From an uncultured Clostridia bacterium (GTDB lineage Bacteria > Bacillota > Clostridia > Oscillospirales > Ruminococcaceae): a DNA stretch of 64,000 nt. Location of the stretch: contig CAMDZD010000005.1 of assembly GCA_945910815.1 (NCBI GenBank), forward strand, positions 53,921 through 117,920, written 5' to 3'. Below are positions 1-6,303 of the stretch, piece by piece. The notes under the pieces are model-generated. The model was given only the letters and a program-made list of their open reading frames with translations. It ran no database searches and was not told where the DNA came from. The position numbers and the translations under genes were made by a program. Positions within the stretch are counted from its first letter, which is position 1. Each line of letters begins with the position of its first letter.

Positions 1-217
1 CGCTTTCGAGGCATAAAAGAGTCGTCATAATTTTTGTAGTGCTTGCCATAGGTAGCTTTTCCCCTGCATTGAGTGAATATATTGTTTCGCCTGTATCAGC
101 TGAAATAAGAACTGCTGATTTTGCGGATATTTCGGGTTTGCTGTCGGCATATGCACAGAAACTGTTTCCTGATACCGCAATAAAAAACGTCAAAATAAAA
201 ACTAAAAGTTTTTTCAT
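1..217 (-). CDS. D-alanyl-D-alanine carboxypeptidase, N-terminal part (gene runs off the left edge)
   Basis: The first 72 codons of a secreted penicillin-binding carboxypeptidase are present; the rest lies outside the window. Residues 1-22 form a signal peptide (Lys-Lys followed by a hydrophobic stretch ending near CAYA). Then comes the family opening, a segment about Ser acquiring a substrate 'LISADTGETIYS', and the catalytic SxxK motif STTK near residue 62. Family knowledge: it trims the terminal D-Ala from peptidoglycan stem peptides outside the membrane. The start is the ATG with AAGGAG nine bases upstream. It is the last gene of a leftward cluster with scpA, scpB and gerW, an arrangement that resembles the scpAB-dacB neighbourhood of Bacillus and suggests a sporulation-linked DacB/DacF type, but the subtype cannot be fixed from this fragment. 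Confidence 0.85.
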   Translation of the reverse strand, partial: MKKLLVFILTFFIAVSGNSFCAYADSKPEISAKSAVLISADTGETIYSLNAGEKLPMASTTKIMTTLLCLES

Positions 218-276
218 CGGGCATATCTCCTTATTAAATATAATATAAAATATGCCGTTGAAAAGATTTTTATTAC

Positions 277-702
277 TTATCCGTCAAATTCCTCTGAATC
301 TTCATTGCTTTCAGATTTCTTGTTTTTTCCGAACATCTTTCCTAATTTGCTTACAATATTAGGGGCATTGCTTATAATTGAACTGATAGGGTCAGCGGAC
401 GGTTCTGCCTGTATCATCTGCACATTTCCGTCATTTATAACGAGAAATCCCTCGGGCTTTATGGATACTCCCGCACCCCCACCGCCTCCGAAAAGGTCAC
501 GGCTAAGCTTATTGGGGAGGTCAGAACCTCCGGACGCAAATCCGAATGATACTTTTGATATGGGAATAATTGTGATTTTATCGTCAATTTTAATAGGTTC
601 GCCGATAATCGAATTTATATCGACCATTTCCTTGACTTTTTCCATAGTTATTCCCATAAGCTCACTTATTGGCTTTTCTGTTTTTGTTTCTTTGTTTTCC
701 AT
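277..702 (-). CDS. ytfJ: GerW/YtfJ family sporulation protein
   Basis: This 141-residue protein has the whole GerW (YtfJ) fold signature: an N-terminal 'MGITMEKVKEMVD' helix, 'GEPIKIDDKITIIPISKVSFGF', a glycine-rich 'GGGGGAG' loop and 'KPEGFLVI' strand, then a lysine- and serine-rich tail. Family members are made in the forespore and are needed for normal spore germination in Bacillus. The gene starts within the 3' end of the DUF2953 gene (41-base overlap in another frame) and has its own strong AGGAGG site, so it is translated from the same message. Its presence is the clearest hint that the organism sporulates. Confidence 0.9.
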   Translation of the reverse strand: MENKETKTEKPISELMGITMEKVKEMVDINSIIGEPIKIDDKITIIPISKVSFGFASGGSDLPNKLSRDLFGGGGGAGVSIKPEGFLVINDGNVQMIQAEPSADPISSIISNAPNIVSKLGKMFGKNKKSESNEDSEEFDG

Positions 703-1489
703 TCTTTCTATTACCTCCTGATTGTTTTCTGTATATTTTAAAATAGTATGTCCAGAGGAATGAACCTCCGCATAATAAAGCGACTATCGGGTGAAATCTG
801 ACTGTAAACGAAATATCATAGATACTTTTTTCCTTATTGAATACACATTCAACGTTTATGCTCTTTTTTGAAAGACGGAATATCTGATTGAAAATTCCGA
901 GCATATTGTATACTATAATACAGGTTTTCCCGTAATTAATTGCACAGTCATAAGCATCGGGGTCAGATATTTTAAAATCAATAAATATTTTATCAAAATG
1001 TATTCCCCTGCAAAGCCTTTTTGCGGGAGATGATAAAATTTCCCATATCTGCGTTATTTTATCCCATAATTCAGAAATATCCGATAAACTTCGTTTTTCA
1101 GTTTTCGGGACTTTTGATTTTTTGGGAGATTTTTCGGGTTCCGGAATTTTTTCACTTGAAATTTCTTCCGGTTTATACTCCGGCAAATCCGTAACGCTCT
1201 GCGTTTCGGGAGCAGATTCATTTTCCACTTCTGATAATTTACTGTCATTTTCGGGAACCGTTTCCGGAACGGGAATTTTTTTCTTTTTCCGTCTTTTAAG
1301 CATACCGGCTATACCCTTTTCAGCGTCCGAAGAAATAACGGAAAGAAAAGAATATCTGACTTCATAATAAAATTTTTCTCCGATATATTCCAGTCTTACG
1401 GATACGGGAAGTATCAGCAGAAATATTAAAAATCCGATTAATGCAAGGATTATCAGAGCTATGATTTTCAGAATATTAAGAATTATCAT
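662..1489 (-). CDS. DUF2953 domain membrane protein (YtfI-like)
   Basis: The 275-residue product opens with a strongly hydrophobic helix (residues about 3-28), followed by a short conserved 'VRLEYIGEKFYYEVRYSF' segment. A long charged Pro/Glu/Lys/Ser-rich linker (about 60-130) precedes a C-terminal domain with 'CAINYGKTCIIVYNMLG', typical of DUF2953. In Bacillus and Clostridia DUF2953 genes sit directly before ytfJ, exactly as here, and a sporulation role is inferred from that pairing only. Its ATG overlaps the scpB stop by four bases (ATGA), implying translational coupling. Confidence 0.8.
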   Translation of the reverse strand: MIILNILKIIALIILALIGFLIFLLILPVSVRLEYIGEKFYYEVRYSFLSVISSDAEKGIAGMLKRRKKKKIPVPETVPENDSKLSEVENESAPETQSVTDLPEYKPEEISSEKIPEPEKSPKKSKVPKTEKRSLSDISELWDKITQIWEILSSPAKRLCRGIHFDKIFIDFKISDPDAYDCAINYGKTCIIVYNMLGIFNQIFRLSKKSINVECVFNKEKSIYDISFTVRFHPIVALLCGGSFLWTYYFKIYRKQSGGNRKNGKQRNKNRKANK

Positions 1490-2025
1490 ATTTTACTCTC
1501 TTTTTCGGGATTATTTCTTTCGGGCAAGGGCGGTAAATCTTCAAGACTTCCGAGTCCGAAACATCTCAGAAACTTGTCGGTAGTTCTGTAAACAATAGGC
1601 TTTCCGGGAACATCAAGACGTCCTGCCTCCTCAATGAGTTCCTTTTCGCAGAGGCTGTTCACCGCTGAAGAACTGTCAGTGCCTCTGATATTTTCAATAA
1701 ATCCTCTTGAAACAGGCTGATTGTATGCTATTATCGTAAGGACTTCCATAGAAGCCTGAGAAAGAGGTGTATTTTTTTTGAAATTAAGAGCCTTGCGGAC
1801 ATATATGGCATATTCGGCACGTGTCGTCATCTGAAATCTTCCGTTTACGGAAATTATTCTGATACCGCTTTTGTATTCGTCATAGCGTTCATTAAGAATC
1901 CTTACAAGCTTAACGGCATTTTCGGGAGAAGTTTCAAGAATTTCCGCAATTTTTACAATTTCAACAGGTTCACCCGAGGCGAATATAACTGCCTCCGCAA
2001 CTGCAAGCTGTTCATTAATTTCCAT
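1486..2025 (-). CDS. scpB: Segregation and condensation protein B
   Basis: ScpB is the winged-helix partner of the SMC-ScpA kleisin complex that condenses and segregates chromosomes. The 179-residue product shows the typical start 'LAVAEAVIFASGEPV', the first winged helix, 'NTPLSQASMEVLTIIAYNQPVSR' and the second winged helix with 'GKPIVYRTTDKFL'. An upstream in-frame ATG exists at 2085, but homology begins at the ATG at 2025, which has AAAGGA about 13 bases upstream and gives an 11-base overlap with scpA. Gene order scpA-scpB is conserved across Firmicutes. Confidence 0.93.
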   Translation of the reverse strand: MEINEQLAVAEAVIFASGEPVEIVKIAEILETSPENAVKLVRILNERYDEYKSGIRIISVNGRFQMTTRAEYAIYVRKALNFKKNTPLSQASMEVLTIIAYNQPVSRGFIENIRGTDSSSAVNSLCEKELIEEAGRLDVPGKPIVYRTTDKFLRCFGLGSLEDLPPLPERNNPEKESKI

Positions 2026-2761
2026 TGGACTGAATATTCCTTTCTTTTTTTCTGCCTGTAAAATATATTTCGGAATTGTCATCACTTATTTTTATTCTGC
2101 CGTTTTTTGTAAGCTCAAGAACTGCAAGAAAAGTCGCAACACGTTCTGAACGGTCATAAACTCCCTCATAGAGTGAATCCATAAGAAGCTTTTTTCCCGA
2201 ACCGTAAAGCCTTCTCAGAATAAATACAACCTTAGAAATAACTGATGTTATTTTACGCTTTACAGCCGAATTTATTTTATTTTCGATAATTTTATTTTCA
2301 GCCTCAATATCCTCCGGAAAGGATATATTCAGATATGCCATTGCAAGCCTGTCCGGAAGATACATCTGATTGTATGAATATTCCGCCTTTACTTTCATAG
2401 GACGGCGGACAAATACATTATCGCCCTGAAATTTTTCCGCAAGCACTGACGAGGCATATTTTATTGAAGAATATTCAATAAGATTAGTTTCAAGCTCTTT
2501 TTTCATCTGCTGAGCTTCATCGGCTTCGGGTTTCGGAAGAAGATATGCCGTTTTTATATATATCAGGCGTGATGCCATTTCAAGAAATTCGCCCGCCGAT
2601 TCAAGATTCTGAATATTGCTGTTGTCAAGATACTCCATATACTGTTCAAGGAGCTTTGATATTTCAATATCGTATATATTAAGCTTATGCTTTGATATAA
2701 GCTTTAAGAGCAAATCAAGAGGGCCTTCAAATGTATCAAGCCTGAAAAGTATCTGCTCCAT
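2015..2761 (-). CDS. scpA: Segregation and condensation protein A (kleisin)
   Basis: The 248-residue product begins with the diagnostic ScpA N-terminus 'FEGPLDLLLKLISKHKLNIYDI', followed by 'YLDNSNIQNLESAGEFLEMAS', and ends in the winged-helix segment 'FLAVLELTKNGRIKI'. ScpA bridges the SMC heads and binds an ScpB dimer. The start codon is two bases beyond the stop of the M50 protease gene, with AGGA inside that gene as ribosome binding site. Length is normal for the family. Confidence 0.94.
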   Translation of the reverse strand: MEQILFRLDTFEGPLDLLLKLISKHKLNIYDIEISKLLEQYMEYLDNSNIQNLESAGEFLEMASRLIYIKTAYLLPKPEADEAQQMKKELETNLIEYSSIKYASSVLAEKFQGDNVFVRRPMKVKAEYSYNQMYLPDRLAMAYLNISFPEDIEAENKIIENKINSAVKRKITSVISKVVFILRRLYGSGKKLLMDSLYEGVYDRSERVATFLAVLELTKNGRIKISDDNSEIYFTGRKKERNIQSNGN

Positions 2762-2762
2762 T

Positions 2763-3467
2763 TTATATAGTTCCTATAACATTCGGAATCCAGCTTGCAC
2801 AGAACCACACTGCTTTTGAAACAAGATTCGTTACTATATAAAGGGGGTTGAATTTTGCAGGAATTATCATATCTCCTAAAAGAATATATGCAAGGAATAC
2901 TGTTCTTATAATCTGCATATTTCTTCTGAACCAGTCATCGAATTTATATTTTGTGCAGTAGCTGAAAACGTCATAGCCGTCAAGTGGCGGAACAGGTATA
3001 AGATTAAACACCGCAAGACCGATATTTATTGAAAAGCAGAAATTCAGCAAAAGCATAATGATGTAAACAATACTGTATTCGCCGTAATAAACAGCATTTA
3101 TACAAGCCTTCTGCACAAATTCAAAGCAGTATGCGAAATTATAAATCAATGCACAGACAAGCGATGCTATTATGTTTGAGGCAGGGCCTGCTATTGATAC
3201 CATTGCCATACCTGCTCTGAGACTGTGATTTCTGTTGAATCTGTTCGGATTGACGGGAACAGGCTTTGCCCACCCGAATCCCGTAAGCACAAGCAGAAGC
3301 GTACCAATCGGGTCAATATGTGCAAGAGGATTGAGAGTAAGTCTGCCCTGTTCCTCTGCCGTATCGTCTCCGAGCTTTTTCGCAACAAAACCGTGTGCAA
3401 GCTCATGCAAAGGGAGTACAAGAATAACAATTATAATTCTTGCAAGAAATTTAATTACCGTATCCAT
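2763..3467 (-). CDS. Site-2 protease family (M50) membrane metalloprotease
   Basis: The 234-residue polytopic membrane protein has the zinc motif HELAH near residue 21 in the first membrane segment and the second metal motif '[14 protein letters not shown]' near residue 160, both diagnostic of M50 intramembrane proteases of the short YwhC/SREBP-like group. It has about five membrane helices and no PDZ domain. Substrates are unknown; in Clostridia it commonly precedes scpA, as here. AAAGGA precedes the ATG, and a promoter (TTGAAA-17-TATAAT on this strand) lies at 3503-3531, so this is the first gene of the six-gene operon. Confidence 0.9.
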   Translation of the reverse strand: MDTVIKFLARIIIVILVLPLHELAHGFVAKKLGDDTAEEQGRLTLNPLAHIDPIGTLLLVLTGFGWAKPVPVNPNRFNRNHSLRAGMAMVSIAGPASNIIASLVCALIYNFAYCFEFVQKACINAVYYGEYSIVYIIMLLLNFCFSINIGLAVFNLIPVPPLDGYDVFSYCTKYKFDDWFRRNMQIIRTVFLAYILLGDMIIPAKFNPLYIVTNLVSKAVWFCASWIPNVIGTI

Positions 3468-3502
3468 AAGTTATTTCCTTTCTTAAAAATATTCCGATTA
3501 TA

Positions 3503-3531
3503 ATTATACTACAAACAAATATCTTTTTCAA
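3503..3531 (-). promoter_or_regulatory. Predicted sigma-A promoter of the M50-scpAB operon
   Basis: On the minus strand TTGAAA and TATAAT are separated by exactly 17 bases, about 36 bases upstream of the M50 start codon. Confidence 0.7.
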
Positions 3532-3652
3532 GTAATTTCAGAAAATTCTTGTCAGGCAACATCATACCGCAACAAAATCTGTCAACATCGCAGATAAATT
3601 TTTGTATATAATCAGAACATATAAAAATTTCTGCTTTTTTTTCAAAAAACAC

Positions 3653-3681
3653 TTGATTTTTCAGAAAGTTTATGATACAAT
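3653..3681 (+). promoter_or_regulatory. Predicted sigma-A promoter of rpmB
   Basis: TTGATT and TACAAT are separated by 17 bases, 44 bases upstream of the rpmB start. Confidence 0.65.
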
Positions 3682-3724
3682 AATATTGTTGTATTTTTTC
3701 AGATTCAAAAGGAGGTGCTGTAAA

Positions 3725-3910
3725 ATGGCAAAATGCGATATCTGCGGTAAGGGTGTTACTTTCGGTATTAAGGTTTCTCACTCACACAGACGTTCAAACA
3801 GAACTTGGAAGCCGAACGTAAAGAGAGTTAAGGCTATCGTTAAGGGTACTCCTTGTCATATCTATGCTTGCTCAAGATGCCTTCGTTCAGGCAAGGTTGA
3901 AAGAGCTTAA
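3725..3910 (+). CDS. rpmB: Ribosomal protein bL28
   Basis: The 61-residue product 'MAKCDICGKGVTFG...' is bL28 of the large ribosomal subunit. It is the zinc-binding variant: CDIC near the N-terminus and a CxxxxxCxxC cluster near residues 44-53. The start is the ATG with AGGAGGTGC just upstream; longer in-frame upstream reading is not L28. It is monocistronic, with its own promoter and a strong terminator directly after. Confidence 0.97.
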   Translation: MAKCDICGKGVTFGIKVSHSHRRSNRTWKPNVKRVKAIVKGTPCHIYACSRCLRSGKVERA

Positions 3911-3928
3911 TCTCTTGAAAACACAGTT

Positions 3929-3956
3929 AACCGGAAACGCATACGTTTCCGGTTTT
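3929..3956 (+). terminator. Intrinsic terminator after rpmB
   Basis: A ten-base-pair stem ACCGGAAACG/CGTTTCCGGT with loop CATA runs into a T6 tract. Confidence 0.92.
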
Positions 3957-3972
3957 TTCTTTATTCAAATAT

Positions 3973-4632
3973 TTATTCAAAATCTATTCCGCATTTAAGC
4001 TCCTTCATAGATACAACAGAGGAAATCCCGACTATTACATGGTCAAAAACCTTTATTCCAAAGTCTTTCATCGAATCAACTATGCTTTTTGTAAATTCAT
4101 AATCAGCCTCGGAGGGATACGCCTCGGATTCAGGGTGATTGTGCGAAATATAAATTCCGTATGCCTTGATTCCCAATGCACAGCGTATAACTTTTTCCCT
4201 GCTTATATTTATTGTATCAGCCGAGCCGACTGCAACAAGATGTTCACCCTTTACCATTCTGTGACGGTTTACCGATACAAGATATATTCTCTCGTCAGAT
4301 ATTCCCGCATAAAGCGAACGGAAATAATAAGCCATATCGTCATAGCTTTTTATAAAGCAACGCTGTCCCCTATTGAAAAGACATTCCATACTGACAGCCT
4401 GTATTATTTTCAAAAGACAGGCTGTCTTTTCGTTCACATCACTGCCGATTAAATGATTTATATCAGCATTTAAAACAGCGTTTAAACTGCCGTATTCGCT
4501 TATAAGCCTTTCTGATACTTTTTCAGTATCCTTAACTGATGCAAACGACAAAACAAGCTGAAGTATTTCGGAATCACTCATTCCATTCAGACCGTATGTT
4601 TTATATTTTTCAAAAAGCTCTGTGTTTTTCAA
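3973..4632 (-). CDS. RadC-like protein with intact JAMM metal site
   Basis: The 219-residue protein belongs to the RadC (YicR) family. Its C-terminal JAB/MPN domain keeps the full zinc motif: HNH, ten residues, then Asp ('SHNHPESEAYPSEAD', near residue 165), and downstream 'IKVFDHVIVG'. Its N-terminal helix-hairpin-helix region is weak ('LIGSDVNEKTACLL' where GIGxxxA is expected). Its ATG overlaps the stop of the upstream RadC-like gene by four bases, so the two are translationally coupled. RadC proteins are of uncertain role (a recombination or DNA-processing function has been proposed). Confidence 0.85.
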   Translation of the reverse strand: MKNTELFEKYKTYGLNGMSDSEILQLVLSFASVKDTEKVSERLISEYGSLNAVLNADINHLIGSDVNEKTACLLKIIQAVSMECLFNRGQRCFIKSYDDMAYYFRSLYAGISDERIYLVSVNRHRMVKGEHLVAVGSADTINISREKVIRCALGIKAYGIYISHNHPESEAYPSEADYEFTKSIVDSMKDFGIKVFDHVIVGISSVVSMKELKCGIDFE

Positions 4633-5312
4633 AAGCCGAACACTCCTTCTTCAAACATGGAAAAAGCTTCTGAACCGTTTGAAATTATGTAGTCAGCCGT
4701 ATGGATTCCGAGGGATTTAAGGCTTTCGGCTATAAGCCTGACAGCAAAGTAATCTTCATTCTGCGGAACGGGAATTTTTCCTTTTCCGCAGTTTCGGGCA
4801 ATTATTATATTACTTGCATTGTTTTTCAATGCTGTCATAGTAAGGCTCGAAATAATTTTTTCATGACATCTGAAATCCTCGGGAGTAAATGTATAATTGC
4901 TTTTTACCGTCATATCAGCACCCATAAATACTGTCAGAAACATTCCGCAGTCAGATTCCGCAAAATAATTATTGACATATTCCTTAATATCGGAGGGTTT
5001 TTCTCCGGTATTTTCATTTTCGAGATAGTAAAAGCATACATCTCCGAAAAGCTTTATAAGCTCCGCACTTTTTGAGCCTATGCCGTTTACAGCACTTAAT
5101 TCCTTGGGAGATGCCTTAAAAACATTGTAAACGCTCCCGAAATGATTTATAAGATTGTGTGCCGTTTCATTTGTATTTGCTCTTGGAATGGAATAAAAAA
5201 GAATAAGCTCAAGAATTTCATGAGGGTGAAAACCGTTAAGACCGTTTTCGACAAAACGTTTTCTAAGACGCTGACGGTGTCCCTCATGAATATTTTTTGC
5301 TTTGGCGGTCAA
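4629..5312 (-). CDS. RadC-like paralogue with degenerate JAMM motif
   Basis: This 227-residue RadC-family protein has the usual N-terminus ('GHRQRLRKRF', 'LELILFYSIPR') and an intact helix-hairpin-helix 'LSAVNGIGSKSAELI' (about residues 75-90). Where the JAMM motif HNHPSG should be it has 'ARNCGKGK', so both metal-binding histidines are lost, although the later Asp is kept. I choose a TTG start at 5312: GGAGG sits seven bases upstream. The ATG at 5336 would place that Shine-Dalgarno inside the coding region. It forms a two-gene unit with the intact paralogue and complements it: one has the DNA-binding motif, the other the metal site. Confidence 0.75.
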   Translation of the reverse strand: MTAKAKNIHEGHRQRLRKRFVENGLNGFHPHEILELILFYSIPRANTNETAHNLINHFGSVYNVFKASPKELSAVNGIGSKSAELIKLFGDVCFYYLENENTGEKPSDIKEYVNNYFAESDCGMFLTVFMGADMTVKSNYTFTPEDFRCHEKIISSLTMTALKNNASNIIIARNCGKGKIPVPQNEDYFAVRLIAESLKSLGIHTADYIISNGSEAFSMFEEGVFGF

Positions 5313-5336
5313 AAGGTTTCCTCCCTCCGGAATCAT

Positions 5337-5456
5337 TTATTTTATGTCAGAATCGCTCTGCTTTGCCACGGAACACAGTGCCATCGTAAAAACCCCGACT
5401 ATTCCTCCGAAAAATGAACCAAGCAGAAATATAATAAATTCAGTCGTTTTAAACAC
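5337..5456 (-). CDS. Small DUF3789-like membrane protein
   Basis: A 39-residue ORF with a GTG start encodes one membrane helix containing 'FLLGSFFGGIVGVFTMALCSVA', which resembles the short DUF3789 family found in Clostridia and their mobile elements. The start is doubtful because the only purine-rich sequence (AAAAGAG) abuts the GTG. It lies immediately upstream of the RadC pair (24 bases) on the same strand. Function is unknown. Confidence 0.55.
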   Translation of the reverse strand: MFKTTEFIIFLLGSFFGGIVGVFTMALCSVAKQSDSDIK

Positions 5457-5510
5457 CTCTTTTGCATTGAAACTGCTGTTATTATTTCTTCTGCAAAAGC
5501 GGTTTATACA

Positions 5511-6059
5511 TTATAATAAGAATTTTTTTCTGACAACTTTTTTTCTTATATATGCAAATGTGTAATCCTCGCCTTTTTCGCTTAACATTCTTAAAAGAAA
5601 TTCAAGCTTTCGTGAAGTATCGGGATGAATTTTTCTTCTGTCCTTTCCCTTGAGGAAATATTCAAGCGGAGCTTTGTCGGTATATTTTTCTTTCATATAG
5701 ATTTTGCTTGCGGATACACGGTCGCAGAACATTTCCGCAATAAATTTATCGGGCATTTTTACCGGTTCAAGCCTTTTTGTTTTTGTATTGTAATCAGTCC
5801 AGTATTCAAAATGATGGCGGTTTCTGCCTTTATGGTGAATCCACGCCATTGAATATCCATTTTTTTCACGTTCAGCCTCATTCGGACTTCTGTTTCCCTG
5901 AAAGAAAATCACTCCCGGAATAAATTCTGACGGTGAAAATTTTGATAAGTCATGTGTTATTCCCTGCCATAATATTCCGCATTTTGCACAGTGGCAGAAG
6001 ACTTTTGCTTTATGCTTTACCACCGTAAGAAAATGACCTTTCAGATTTTTTAAAATCAT
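5511..6059 (-). CDS. DUF5662 family protein
   Basis: The 182-residue product has the DUF5662 hallmarks: 'THDLSKFSPSEF' near residue 36, then 'FFQGNRSPNEAEREKNGYSMAWIHHKGRNRHHFEYW' spanning about 50-85, rich in histidines that could bind a metal. The family is common in Clostridia and in phages; its activity is not established. Homology starts at the ATG at 6059 (GGGAG eleven bases upstream) rather than at the further ATG at 6131. It is transcribed away from the PAS-GGDEF-EAL gene. Confidence 0.8.
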   Translation of the reverse strand: MILKNLKGHFLTVVKHKAKVFCHCAKCGILWQGITHDLSKFSPSEFIPGVIFFQGNRSPNEAEREKNGYSMAWIHHKGRNRHHFEYWTDYNTKTKRLEPVKMPDKFIAEMFCDRVSASKIYMKEKYTDKAPLEYFLKGKDRRKIHPDTSRKLEFLLRMLSEKGEDYTFAYIRKKVVRKKFLL

Positions 6060-6237
6060 ATAATAATTACACTCCCGAAAAAATTTTTTCAATAGAATTA
6101 TATCATATCCGTTGTGAAAAATAAATAGCACTCAAAATGATTTGTGAAAATATTACATTTTCCACAAACGATTTTTGTGAGTTATCTACAAAAATTTAAA
6201 AAACAGATTAAATCCACAACATTTTATTGGAAAATTA

Positions 6238-6266
6238 TTGATTTTTTGTAATTATTGTGATATAAT
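6238..6266 (+). promoter_or_regulatory. Predicted sigma-A promoter of the PAS-GGDEF-EAL gene
   Basis: TTGATT, 17-base spacer, TATAAT; the start codon follows 38 bases later. Confidence 0.65.
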
Positions 6267-6303
6267 TATATAAACTGCAAAATATTTAAAGGAGGGTCGG
6301 ATT

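Noticed and set aside
305..721. 138-codon plus-strand ORF over gerW
   Set aside because: Antisense to the recognised GerW protein; the hydrophobic stretch comes from reading the other strand.
2085..2085. Longer scpB start 20 codons upstream
   Set aside because: Homology begins at the ATG at 2025, and the extra residues only read through scpA in another frame.
4039..5075. Plus-strand ORFs over the RadC pair
   Set aside because: Both RadC frames carry family motifs on the minus strand; the plus-strand frames have none.
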